From positions 16,448,001-16,512,000 of the forward strand of contig OU964919.1 in the NCBI GenBank assembly GCA_918807975.1: 64,000 nt of DNA, given 5' to 3'. The notes under the pieces are model-generated. The model worked only from the letters and a program-made list of their open reading frames with translations, searched no databases and was not told where the DNA came from. Made by a program: the position numbers and the translations under genes. Origin of the DNA: Aplidium turbinatum (taxonomy: Eukaryota; Chordata; Ascidiacea; Aplousobranchia; Polyclinidae). Shown here piece by piece: positions 23,501-34,672 of this stretch (positions are counted from its first letter, which is position 1; every line of letters begins with the position of its first letter).

Positions 23501-26500
23501 CAACAGAAAACTTTTTAAATTTGGAAATGGCAACACTAACCAAATTAGATTGAAAATTTTAATCGACTTTTCTTGGACACATATCATATTAACAGTGACT
23601 TAATGTTAGTAATTGCTACTAATTCCTTTGTACAGTAGGTGTTCAAAAAAATACCCCAAAAAATATTTAATGAGTAAATTTCAATTTTAAGGTGATCTTG
23701 ACCTTGTTGTTCTTCAAGATTAAGATCATGCCCATCTCTGCGCGTGAACCAAACGTGCAATCAGATAGGTTGTTTATCTTTCTGTTTTGTTTTGCAGAAA
23801 GACCTGGGTACAACCCTTGCAAACCCAACCCCTGCAACGTTGGGTCTTGTAAATTTAACCCAAAAACGTTAAGACCAGAATGCAAATGTCCGACAGGGTA
23901 AGTTAGTAAATTTAAGTTTTGATGGAAAAATGGTAAACAAACTTATATTTGTTTTAGAAAAGAAACTTCAAAAATACTTTGCTCACAAATTTAAACGATT
24001 GTCAATATTTTCCCCTTGGTTTTTCATTTTCTAATTAAAGATTATGCTTCATCGATTTGTTATGCTTTTAATTTGATTCGTGGTTAAAATCTTGGTTTTC
24101 GGATAAAAAATGCTGTTCCGGATTTTAATCTAAAAATAGGCATTTCTAGATTTTGCATGCATACTTGTAAAGGTTTTAACTCGAAACATACAACAAAGCT
24201 GAGCACTAAAAACCTAGTTTTGTGACGCACGTTTGGGCTTGGCAACCGCTATTAAAAAGTTTTCCGCTTGCAACCACGTTTAAACTATGATCTTGAATAT
24301 TTTTTCTATTTACCAGAAAATGTATCAACAGTGTTGGCATTTTAATAATTTTGCTTTGTGAGGATTTTAGTGAATGAAATTAAAATAATTTGTTGAATTT
24401 TGACAAAAAAAAAATACTCGACGTCATCAGTGCGCAAATCTTTCCACTGGACTTGAAAGCTAGCTTGGTTAGACAAGTAGTTATAATTACAACTATCTTG
24501 TGTTGCAAAATAACAATTCTTTTATAAGTTTCTTCTTGTTGGTGCAGTTCTTCCGGACGTTATTGTGAAGTTGATATACAAGAGTGTATGTCTCAACCCT
24601 GCTTAAATGGAGCCACGTGCGTAGAAGGAAAAGAGCTGAATAAATACATTTGTGTTTGTGCATCGGGTTGGAAAGGTGTACGTTGTGAAATAGGTGAATA
24701 TAATAGAACATTTTAACATTGCAAAATTTTGTACATCTTCTTGATAAGTGAGCCAAAAATAGAGCAATAAATTGCATTTAAAAACGCTATTTGAAAGCAT
24801 TATTTAATGAAAAGTTAAAAGATTTCATCTTATGGAAGGCTTTTTGGTATGATAGAATTTTTTCTTAAACAAAGTCAGTTTAAAGCAAAAAAACATCAAA
24901 ATAAGTTTTGCACTAAAACAAAGTAAAATTTCGCTTCTAAAAACATCAAAATAATTTGTATGTACAATATTATAGGCTACGTTTGTATGGTAGTAACTCT
25001 TCAAAGAGTTTGATGCAAAGATGACCAGTGATCACATATGATTAGTAATTGGTGTTTAAGTTAGATTTTTATGCAAATTGTTTTATATTTTATGTTCACA
25101 AAAAAAATTAAAAGTTTTGCACAAAATAAGACGAAGTTTTTCCTCTGCAAACTTACCTGTAATTTAATACAAACAGAAGCATACCTAGTAATTTCTTGTA
25201 AAAGCAGAAAAACCGTTTATGATTCAAAGTTATATGAGCAGCTTTTATTGTAATTAACTTACTTGAGTTCGGATGTTGTATCCTGTGCTTATGCCATTTC
25301 AGCACAAGTTTTATTCAATTGCCTTTAAATGATTGCACAATATTGTCTTTATATTGTTCGAATTCGCTTTTATGTCAAAGTCACTTTGCAGAGAAAGAAT
25401 CTCCTTGTGCTTCCAGTCCTTGCCAACATGGAGGAACATGCACTGTCATTGACATAGACACTGCAGAATGCGAATGTATGGTTGGTTATCTGGGGGACCG
25501 GTGCCAAACAAGTAAGTAATCTCTACCTTTTTATTTTTCAAATTTCATTGACAGCTTACAGGATGGTAGTCTAGACGTTTCGCAACAGCTATACGCGTTG
25601 TTGGGTTCACTTTCTTTAATTGGTGGCTTGTTGTTGGCTCAGTAAGAAGATCATCCATGGGTCGGCTTTAACCAAGAACATCAAGTTAAAGACAAGTAAT
25701 TGATTAGTTTATGGCAATGTTCCCAAGGTAATCTCTTTGTTGTCAGCTAACATACGTTGTTGCAGCAATAACAAACAAAGTTCAGGACATAATTGCTGCT
25801 TCAAATTTTTGGGTTTTAGTCTTGCCAATCCTGAAAGTGAAACTAAAAATAAAACTTTAGGAATAAAGTCTTTCAATCTTATTAGCCTATAGCCTATTAC
25901 GGCCCTCGTCTTATTACCCCTTGTTTTGGGAAACTTATTAAAAGTCAAAGTCAAATCAAGTTTAGCATTAAATTGCATTTCTTTTGTTGAGCCCTTTACA
26001 AAATTTACGTTTTAAATTTGGCCAACTTGCTGAAAAAGGTTGAGAACCTGGCCTGTATCGTGAAGAAAAACACGAGATGTTGCCGACTAAGTTTTATAAC
26101 AAATAAACCAAGCAGGCTTATATATTTTATTTCAAGTAGTCTATAGGCTAAACTTATTTGATGATTCTTATCTTTTTAGTAGTTTTTTACTTATTATATT
26201 GTCTTTGTAGTTTACTATCAATTACATTTGCATTTCTGCAGTCACAGGCTGTGGAAATCCTGGAATACCTTATCTCCAGGAGTACAGACGATTTTTACAT
26301 GGCACCGTGTTACTTTACTCTTGCAAAGAAAATTATATTATGAGCGGTACTGCCAACTCAACTTGTCTTCCCTCTGGAGAATGGTCAAGTGACATGCCAA
26401 CATGCAGATGTACAGTATATGTGCAGTATTTAAATACGTTATCATTTAAAATAATGGTTAGTTCATACATGCTTTTGTAATCTTGATGGTATTGTGTAAA

Positions 26501-27404
26501 CAAACTTTGACAAAGGTCTTGCACTATGCATTGCACATCATAAGTAGAACAGCAATACTGACACAAGTCATTGTATTGTAATCCTGTCTATGACATGATG
26601 ACGGATAGTGCAGAGGCATGTGCAGTATTTTATTTCACAAAGTGCTTCGCTCTAACGTTGAAGCTTTGGGTAGTCAATAATCAGCAGCCTAATGCTCGAC
26701 CTATTGTACAAATCATCTTTACTCTCTTCAAACTTATAGTAAATGGAACCGAAGAAGGTGAGAAGGCAATACCAAGACTTACTCCGTGGTCAAAAGCCAT
26801 GATTGGATTGTGCTCGATGTTTGCAGTGCAGCTCATGGTGTTTGTTACTTGGATGATATACCGAAGGTGGTTTCTGCTTTTTTTGTTTTTTTGCCACGTA
26901 GCCTACATACAGAGTTCTAACCCTGTTTCATACTTTTCAATTATCCGATGAGCAGCAACACAAAGAAGCTGTTGCGTAACATTTTTTTTAATTTATAGCA
27001 CTTTACATACAAATTTGTTAATAGCCTTAACAAAAGTCAATGCACGAAATTTACTGTGAAATAGGTTTGTTCTACATGTTGAATATTTTTAAATCGATTT
27101 TTTTGTAGCATATGATTATCTACTAAACAAACCTGTTTCACAGTAAGTACAATGGCACTGTTTGAATTTAAAGTCGAATTCCTGTCTAATTTTAATTACA
27201 ACGAACAATCATAATTGGTTTCAAACCATGTTGTGCATTCACAGTCCATGGTCAATCATTGAGAAGACGACCAACTTTATAAGTAAAAGTTTCACCACGA
27301 ATAAAGAATACAACAGCACAGACATGCCACAAAGGGTGGATTCAGTTCATACTATAAGCGTTTATTCAATTTCGGAAGACTACAGCTCTTACTACGAGGT
27401 CTGA
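20582..27404 (+). CDS. Gene 2: CUB, three EGF domains, sushi domain, single-pass receptor-like protein
   Basis: Exons are 20582-20751, 20864-20976, 22029-22132, 23798-23897, 24548-24693, 25392-25511, 26242-26409, 26740-26866 and 27245-27404 (TGA 27402-27404), about 401 residues without the leader. Residue numbers count from the first whole codon (20584). A four-cysteine CUB occupies about residues 7-128 (ECGGSLELKG, QDCKWHL, TCDFDYLDVS, RRYCG). Three six-cysteine EGF modules follow to about 250; the second begins DIQEC, as in calcium-binding types. A sushi/CCP module with four cysteines and a Trp (CGNPGIPYL, SGEWSSDMPTC) occupies 252-306. A membrane helix (about 326-346, AMIGLCSMFAVQLMVFVTWM) and a tail of about 50 residues ending SSYYEV complete it. 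CUB, EGF and CCP modules mediate extracellular binding; the tail suggests phosphotyrosine signalling, which is inference. Exons 2, 3 and 5 have the same length (113, 104, 146 nt) and phase as in gene 1, so the two are paralogs. The first exon with the signal peptide was not identified. Confidence 0.87.
21080..21247. mobile_element. Small foldback MITE in intron 2 of gene 2
   Basis: Arms of about 38 bp at 21080-21117 and 21208-21246 are inverted copies (both contain TATTAACGACCTGTTTTAG on one strand or the other). They enclose about 90 bp. No coding capacity is seen. The family is not named. Confidence 0.6.
22599..23740. mobile_element. Non-autonomous hAT-type element in intron 3 of gene 2
   Basis: The left end CAGAGATGGGCAAGATGTCC and the reverse complement of the right end, CAGAGATGGGCATGATCTT, form inverted termini. 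Related ATCTTGAAGANCAAGATCAC words lie just inside. The flanks CGTGGGAA and CGCGTGAA agree at six of eight positions, as expected for an old hAT target duplication. It ends 57 bp before the EGF1 exon acceptor. The interior has no recognised transposase. Confidence 0.6.
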
Positions 27405-28007
27405 GAAATTAAAACATTTTCGAACAACCCAGCAAATTTCTTTACCATCCAAAGAGAAGCATCATCCAACACGACAAGGTGGAATTTCCCTGCAAGCAAA
27501 TGATACAAATCCATCCAAGATGAAAGTTTAACACTTTGATCCTTAAAAGGAGGCCTGATCTGCCCCCTTGCATTTCCTTTAAATGGTAAAAAAAAACACT
27601 CAACTAGTGTTGTTGCATTCAAAATGACAAACTGCAAATGAAAATCAGTCATGCAAGAATGAACATGTTATCAAGCATTGAAAATTTCAATCGATGTTAT
27701 TTACCTCATCTAGCAGAATGTGTACGTAACTTTGTTGTTGAAAACTATGACAATTTGTCCGCATTGAATTCTAAGGATAAAATTGAACTGTGCCTACAAA
27801 GCTTTAATCTCCTTTGCAATATCAATGCAAGTATGTTGTCTACATGCTACTATCAAGGGTGCACACTGCACAACCGAGCTTTGGCATCACACACAACATA
27901 AACCGACAATTGATAACAATAATGCTGAAAATTGAGAATCTGTTTCGTTAGAAAAGCTCATAGCTTTCTTTCTAACGCGTTATGCTATGACGTCATACAA
28001 ATTCACC

Positions 28008-28317
28008 TCGTTAAGTTAGTGATAAAGCACCCGACTCAAGATCAAGTGACGCTGGTTCGGCTCTCTGGGTGTGCGCTTGAGCAACGCATTTCAGGACTGC
28101 TCTCCATTCAGCGGCCCCTAGTGAATGGAATGATTCCTTGGCAACAACACTTTAACAATCGAAAAATTCACTTTGCCAATCTGTCCCTGGGTCAAAAGCC
28201 TCCATAAGTATAAGAAACTACTAGGAATATCTGTTCTGGAAGGTTCGTTTAATCTACATATCTCTGGTTAACAGAGATATTTTATCAGTCCGAGGATAAA
28301 GATTGAAAACCAATCAA
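28008..28317 (+). mobile_element. SINE family A, copy 6
   Basis: Plus-strand copy with box B (CTGGTTCGGCTCTCTGGG), the core and the family 3' end (GATTGAAAACCAATCAAATC). About 45 bp of extra sequence containing ATCTCTGGTTAACAGAGAT, itself a small palindrome, sits near the tail and is absent from the other copies. Confidence 0.75.
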
Positions 28318-29933
28318 ATCAGTGCCTTGCTAAAGCCTTGCACAAGTGTCTTGCACAGACACAATATTTAGACTCTGCAATATTTCTCTGCCTGTTATAT
28401 CGTTTGATGGGATTGCTTTGACGTTATCGAGTAGAGTTCAGGTTTAAAGTGAGAGTGATCATGTGCTTTGTACGTTTGAATGAGTTAAACTGGAGTTTTC
28501 TCAGCAAACAAATCAGTCCTTTTAACATTGATTCAACGTCTGTTATATTCAACGTTCTGTATGCGTTAAATCAATTGCTGTAATCTTCATTTCAAGATCA
28601 AGAAACGCTAAGACGAGACAGTTAAATGTAACTAATATTTTAGAATTATTTTTTTACGTTATTCATCGAGTTGTCCATTCTGGTGGTGTGTATTTCTTCA
28701 TATGTAAATTTTGTTTCTGTCGGTACTGTTTAATTTTAATTATAAATATTAGCCACAATTTGAGATATCGGCCTCAGCTGATTCTTTATAGTTAAATCAT
28801 CAGCTTTAAAGCGTCGTCTAGTGAAAGTTTAAGACAAGTTTACAAATACACGTGAGGCCGTTGTTGCTCTGTTCAGACAAGATTTTTCATACAAGTTTAG
28901 ACGAAAGAAATTCCGGCAAGGATTTAATAGCGAAATGAAGACGTTTGAAACAGACAATTTCGACATATTGAAAATGTAAAAAAATCTCACTAAGAAGCCA
29001 ATGAATCAGTTTTCAAACAAGAAAATGAGTCACCCATTGGGAAAGAAATTTATTAAGCAAGTTGTTTTTTACGTCATAAACTAAAGTTTTGATAACGTAT
29101 CTAATTTCTTTTTAGCCCATATATCAGAATTAACAGCGATAAACACATGTTTCACCCATGAGGCTTGGCTCATTAGAGCTCTCAACCGTTGCTTTGTCAG
29201 TGAACTCAATTCTTACCGTTGTGGCAAACTTAGGCTACGTTTGCATGACATTTCATTGCGCCCGAAATCAAAATTTTCAGTTCCGGTTCGTCTGCCAGAC
29301 AGGCAATCTGTTTGCATGCGATGACCAATACGAGATTGATATAAAAATTATTGGCAAGTCTGATTTAGCTAAAGATGAAAACAAAGCATCCGATTTATGA
29401 TGCAATCCACTGACGTGAGCCGCTGAGGTTTTGTTGATGAATTTAATTTACCATGCAGAGAAAATCGAGGCAAAGTGCTCTTTCGACAAAGACAAAATAA
29501 CACAGGCTACCTAAATCTATGGCCGAAAAATACGTCGTATTTTTATAATCCATAAAACACCTTGACTTTTCTACAAAATATTACGTTTGGGTCTGAAATC
29601 GACAACATATTATGTTTGGGTAACTGGTATCACAACTGTGGCCCCTACAAATAAGCAATTTCGTTAAGTCAAAATAAAGTCAAAATTTGATAAAAATAAT
29701 GTCAAAAAATTTTTTTCGGTCAAAATGAAAATGGCCCTAGTCATCATCCTTAGACTGATTTCGTTAAACGGTTTTAACATTTTACCTGCAAGTAAAATAA
29801 TGTCAAAGTTTAAACGTTTGGCTACCGATTGATTAATCAATACAGATAGAATCATCATTCTTTTCAATTAAATTCTTGGGTAGAGATAGGTTTGTTGTTC
29901 ACAGCTTCACGTTGCTCACAGCATCTGCAGTGC

Positions 29934-30101
29934 ACACCTAGACTGGACACGCAGTGGCCAACATGTGGCCAAACAGTTGGTACCACAGTTGGCCAACAGT
30001 GGGCCAACAGGGTTAGTTACTTGGCTGTTGGCCCACTGTTGGCCAACCGTTGTACCAACTGTTTGGCCTCATGTTGGTCACTGCGTGTCCAGTCCAGGTG
30101 C
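29934..30101. mobile_element. Palindromic foldback element
   Basis: Two arms of about 77 bp (29934-30010 and 30024-30101) are near-perfect inverted copies separated by about 13 bp. The arms are rich in TTGGCCAACAGTGGGCCAAC-type words. A third arm-like copy starts at 63936 and is cut by the window end, so this is a dispersed family. No protein is encoded. Confidence 0.7.
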
Positions 30102-31261
30102 TACTATTTAGAAGTCCATGACTCATGTCTTTACCACTTGGATTTATTCAGAAAATTTTACTTTATGGATTATTTTGGGTTTTAAAAAGTCTTTAAGTTT
30201 GTGACTAACATAATTATACAACGCAGTTTCCAACTACGAAATGAAAGGGCATTTGCTACTCTATATGCAAAAAAGCTTTAACATTTTCAATACGTTTGAA
30301 GTTAGGTTTGAAGCATACACTATTTTTTCCAACTTAGCCAAACTACAGTAAAATGGTAATTGAAACTCACAACGAACCAAAACTCATCTAAAATAACAAA
30401 TGAAATGTTCTCAAAATGATAAAGTTGCATGGTACTAAATCCGATAAGTGTGATGGCAGTTGGATTACAATGTAATTAAATTTGAATTATATGAATTCGA
30501 TAGTCTTTCTTATAAACACAGAATTGATATTACTTCTATAGCCAATACGCGTTACCTAAATTCTATTCTAATCGATAAAGTGGGCTACAACAAATGGTTC
30601 ATTGATTTCCATTCATTTGAACCATTGCTGAGGTTTTGAAGAATTTGTTTATTGCTTTTTTAGTGATCTGTTTTTGTGTGATTTTTACGAAGCCACTTTA
30701 ACGTGAACATATTAAACAAACATTTGAATGAAATATATGGAATTTCTCATATTGTTCAACATGGGACGCTTTGTGCATCAGCAGACATGCGTCAGCATAA
30801 AATTGACCCAATGGTTTAACGACATTACAACAATGAAATTATATGTTGGGTTTCAGAGTGCATAACCTTTCTTGAAAATTGAAGTATTTCGTTCACTAAA
30901 CAATTGATTGCTTGACATTTAAATTCCTTGGGTTTGGCAACATTAAAACATTCTGTAGCTAAAATGATGCAAAATTGCTTTTACTTAAATGTTTCAATTT
31001 TTTAACGATTGCCGACAAGGTCGGATGCGCGGCTAAATTGGGGAGTGTCCCAACCTTGCTAGAATTTTTTTTTTTACATTGATTCAACGTCTGCAGACGT
31101 TTAGTTGATACAGAACAGACCAGTTTTGATGCCTGGTGCAATCGATCTGTCGGTTCGACATTGGTCTTAACAAGATAATCAATGACGTGTTTGATTCTGG
31201 TGATCTAAGTTGGCTTTCATTTTCCAGGGTCACTTAATTATTATATCTTTCCAATTACCAG

Positions 31262-31389
31262 GATGTGTCAGCAGTAGGAGACAAAGAAAAATTCTCAAAT
31301 CAATGTCTACCTCCGACAAGCTTGAAAAGCATGCTGGCAAAAAGCATGGAGGCAAAGGACAACAGAGAGTTACCACAGTTGTTTGCTAG
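31262..31389 (+). CDS. Candidate orphan terminal exon, function unknown
   Basis: After an acceptor-like CCAATTACCAG the frame reads CVSSRRQRKILKSMSTSDKL, then EKHAGKKHGGKGQQRVTTVVC and a TAG at 31387-31389, with phase 1 at its start like most introns of gene 2. The basic, low-hydrophobicity sequence could be a cytoplasmic tail. No partner exon is seen nearby. It may be an alternative last exon of gene 2 or chance. Confidence 0.22.
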
Positions 31390-32267
31390 ACAACAATCTT
31401 GGATGTTTTATTTTTCTTTTTATTTTCAAACTTGGAATTTGCGGAAAACGTTTAAAAACGCAAAAAAAGCATCATGGTTGGGACAGTAGGCTACGATGAA
31501 CATGTCGTTTGTGCAACTGCGACAACAATATTCATTATTGTCGACCTCTTCTCTCAGTCACTGTCATTTGAACTAGCAAACATATTGCAAATATCAGTAA
31601 GTTTAAACAGGCTAATAAGATTTCTTGGAAAACTTGATTTGTGTACGTGCTTGTGCAGTTGCTGCAGGTCACTGTTTGAGAACACATTTTAAAGGACAGC
31701 ACAATGTTTCAAAAATGTAAAGATTTGTTGCAAAATCTTCTTTACAGCCATTTCAACTTCGAATAAATCCACCTATGATCCAAGACAGGATGTAGTTTGC
31801 AGCGTATTACGTGTAAATAATATCAATAAAAAATAGGAAAGTCATTGAATCAATGAATTTTTAACGTTCGCCTTTCAAGTGTGGTCTTCTCAGCGAACGA
31901 TTAATCAAATACAATCAACAACAACAACAACAAAGTGTGGTTTCAAACCGCACATACGTTTCAGCCTACGTTGTAGTCTTGTGAGGAGTTGTTTATTCTA
32001 CGTTGATGGCGGCTGTGCGACTTGCACGATGACCAACTACATCACAGCTTCCAGTTGCTGTTTTAATTGCTATGCAAATGATTCTTTATTGTTACTCGTT
32101 GGTAGCGACTTTTACTATAAATACTACAATATTTCTGACCAATGTCATGAAACGAAGCAGGGTACTTGAGTTGGTCATGGATGAGTTCACTGCGCTTTTA
32201 CGTTTAATCAAACGTCTTATTTCAAGCAGTTCAAGCAATGACGTGACATCTGACACGTTTCATGTGT

Positions 32268-32273
32268 TTATTA
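32268..32273 (-). promoter_or_regulatory. Polyadenylation signal of gene 3
   Basis: AATAAA on the minus strand, 45 bases past the stop codon of gene 3. The position fits a short 3' untranslated region. Confidence 0.5.
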
Positions 32274-32317
32274 TTTTGAGAAATTAAATAGTAAAAATAA
32301 ATATTCATAACTTTGCT

Positions 32318-34672
32318 TCAATATGGAGGTGGAGGAGGCTCATTAAGGTCCGTTTCTTGGGCTGGAGGAGTCTCATTTAGGTCCGTTTCTTGAGGTGCAG
32401 GAGGCTCATTTAGGTGTGTTTCTTCTGCAACTCCATCACAAGTAGGTAGTTTATCTTCTTCCTTTTTCTGTATCCTAACAGCAGATTTATACGAAGGTAA
32501 CTTATGGATAGGAGAGCTTCCATCTTTCAATAGAGAAGTTATGAAACTCTGAGATCGGGCTACGGTCACATAGGATGGAGGATGGTCCTCTTCTAGAGCG
32601 GGGTTATCATGCCCTCCGTCTCCTGGTAATTCAAGACGATTCAATCTAGCTTCGCGTCTTCTGCTGTTCCTGGATGCACTCTCCGAAGTATAAATCCAAC
32701 AAAAGAAGATGCCGAACACAGATGTGAAAATTCCTAAATAAGAACAACGAGATAAGATAACAAAGTCCAGTTTGATGTTCATTCAATACTGGCGAGGCTT
32801 GAAATACTTAACTGCACAAGTTTGATATTGAAAATACTTGAAAATAGAGATCATTTTTCCAAAAAATAAGAATCTGTCTGGCTTGCAAGCCAAATGCAAA
32901 CCGCTGTATCTCCGTGCTAAGTCGATGTTTTCATTTGTACATTTCTGACACTTTTCGTATTTTTTTAGACAAAAGTAATCAAGGCACGCTTAGTGGTGTG
33001 GGCCTGGTTAATTTCAACTGCCATACCAAAACAGTTATGTCATCGTATTGATTATCATCAAACTTTGTTGTTGCACCATGTGACTTTAACTTGAAACATT
33101 TAAATATTTTATTTTATTTTATTCTAAACTTATTAGCATGAATTTCTGCAACACGACCTGTCTGGGTGTATTAATGATAGATTTACTCGTTTTTTAAATG
33201 AATCAATCTGTAATTTTTTGATTGTGGTGTTTGTAGTTGGCTAAAACAATAAACAAACTGTTTAATGTGGAGATAAGACGGTTGATTATTGTTTCTGGTA
33301 AGCAGTGTATTAAAATTGGGTGTGTTGCTTCAGATGCTTACTGGACCAATCACATGGAGATTATATCATTGATAAAAACAAGGGGAATTTATAATGTCAG
33401 AACGTCACTTGCTTAAACAAAGCAACCATGAAGTTTTTATTTTCAATTTATTGTTTGCTAGAGTCAAGATCTTAAGCGAGTAAACCAATCACAGTTTTCC
33501 ATTAAACTTCTAAAACTAATTTGTTTACTTTCAAAACGACCAGCACAAATTGTATTATCTAATGTTTTGGTGCCGAAGAACAGCTTAGGTAAGACGATAT
33601 TTCAGGATAACAAAAACATTTTTCTATTTTCATGGAAAAAGCAGTGAAATGTGAGAACCTAATTAACTCATCAACTTTTACCTGCAACTATCTTTTTTGA
33701 AAATTAAGAAAATTTGTAATTGTTTCTGATTGACAAAACTTTGTGTAAAACCTGGTGAAACCCTATCGATAGGAGATTTTCAATTACCAACACAAACACA
33801 TGTGCATAATTAGCCTTGAAAGAAAGATAAGACATTTTTTGTTAATGACCGGATTAAATTCTTCAAACAAGATAACGGTTAAATCCGGTTTGGTACAAAG
33901 ATTCTGCGGAAGTGTGGTTGTATAAGAGATGTTCTGAAGTTTATCCAGTGGTTTAAGGGCGATTTTTGGAAACTTATGCAGATAAAGTTTTGTCATAGAA
34001 TGATCAACAATGGTAGATTTCACAATGCAAACCTCGAAGGCTAATGGATGCGCGGAATGCAGACATGTGGTTTAAGCACACGTGATAAAGAGGGCAATAA
34101 CAAGATCAACACAGCCAGAAGATAAAGGATGAAAAAGTACTTGCAATTTAAGCGATTAAAACAACATGAGTAAAATCGTATGGATCCATTGCTAGATATT
34201 GTGTATATTTCTCTTTATTTATGAAGACAGTGTTAAAAAGTGTTACGCTTATTAATTAATATTTACCTAAAAACAGGAAAGCAAATCCAGGGATTGACAA
34301 TGTCTGTAGACTTGAAAATGCTTTGAAGAGTGACGTGTACTCTCCAAGTAAATAAATAAGAATTAACCCTGCTCCAGCTGCTATTCCAAATACTCCACAC
34401 ACGCAACAAGCACTTGCTATCTTGCGCCTCTTTCTCTCGCTAATGCTCAAAAATGTTTGCAAGGGTCTTCTTGGACTGTCGGTATTGTGTTGGTGTTGTC
34501 GGTTATGGTCAGCGAGAGTAGGGCAGCCTTGCTCGCATGTTTCTCTTTGGAAATGCTGATTCCCTTCAGTGAAAATGACAAAGTCTTCATCCACTTGAGC
34601 TGAGACTGTGATAGGTCTATCAACAATGTCGTAAACAGGTACAGTTTCACTGCTTTGGTTTCTATGTGCCAT
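32318..34672 (-). CDS. Gene 3: two-pass membrane protein with PPxY/LPxY tail
   Basis: Exon 1 runs from the ATG at 34672 down to 34267 (donor GTAAAT) and exon 2 from 32733 down to the stop at 32318, giving 273 residues. Helix 1 is about residues 85-109 (IASACCVCGVFGIAAGAGLI); helix 2 is about 127-150 (IPGFAFLFLGIFTSVFGIFF) and is interrupted by the phase-1 intron at G136. Both termini are predicted cytoplasmic. The tail carries PPSY (187-190), LPSY (214-217) and a terminal PPPPPY, motifs that bind WW domains such as those of NEDD4-family ubiquitin ligases. Its last 33 residues are three repeats of ET[HD]LNE[PT]P. No vertebrate family is recognised with confidence. Gene 4 is a paralog with the same intron position. 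A role as a membrane adaptor or trafficking factor is inference. Confidence 0.82.
32330..32428 (-). repeat. 33-bp coding repeat in the tail of gene 3
   Basis: Three tandem units of about 33 bp encode THLNEPPAPQE, TDLNETPPAQE and TDLNEPPPPPY. The last unit creates the terminal PPxY motif. Unit number could vary between alleles, as in other coding minisatellites. Confidence 0.75.

Larger units (their letters stand above)
27405..32317. other. Interval between gene 2 and gene 3, mostly unassigned
   Basis: Recognised contents are a SINE A copy (28.0-28.3 kb), a palindromic element (29.93-30.10 kb), a possible orphan terminal exon (31262-31389), a (CAA)n run at about 31913-31935 and the gene 3 polyadenylation signal. 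Between 27.4-28.0, 28.3-29.9, 30.1-31.2 and 31.4-32.3 kb I see no supported gene. Confidence 0.5.

Noticed and set aside
27932-28207. 91-residue frame containing GCALEQRISGLLSIQRPLV
   Set aside because: The same peptide-like string appears in other SINE A copies; it is the SINE core read in frame, not a gene.
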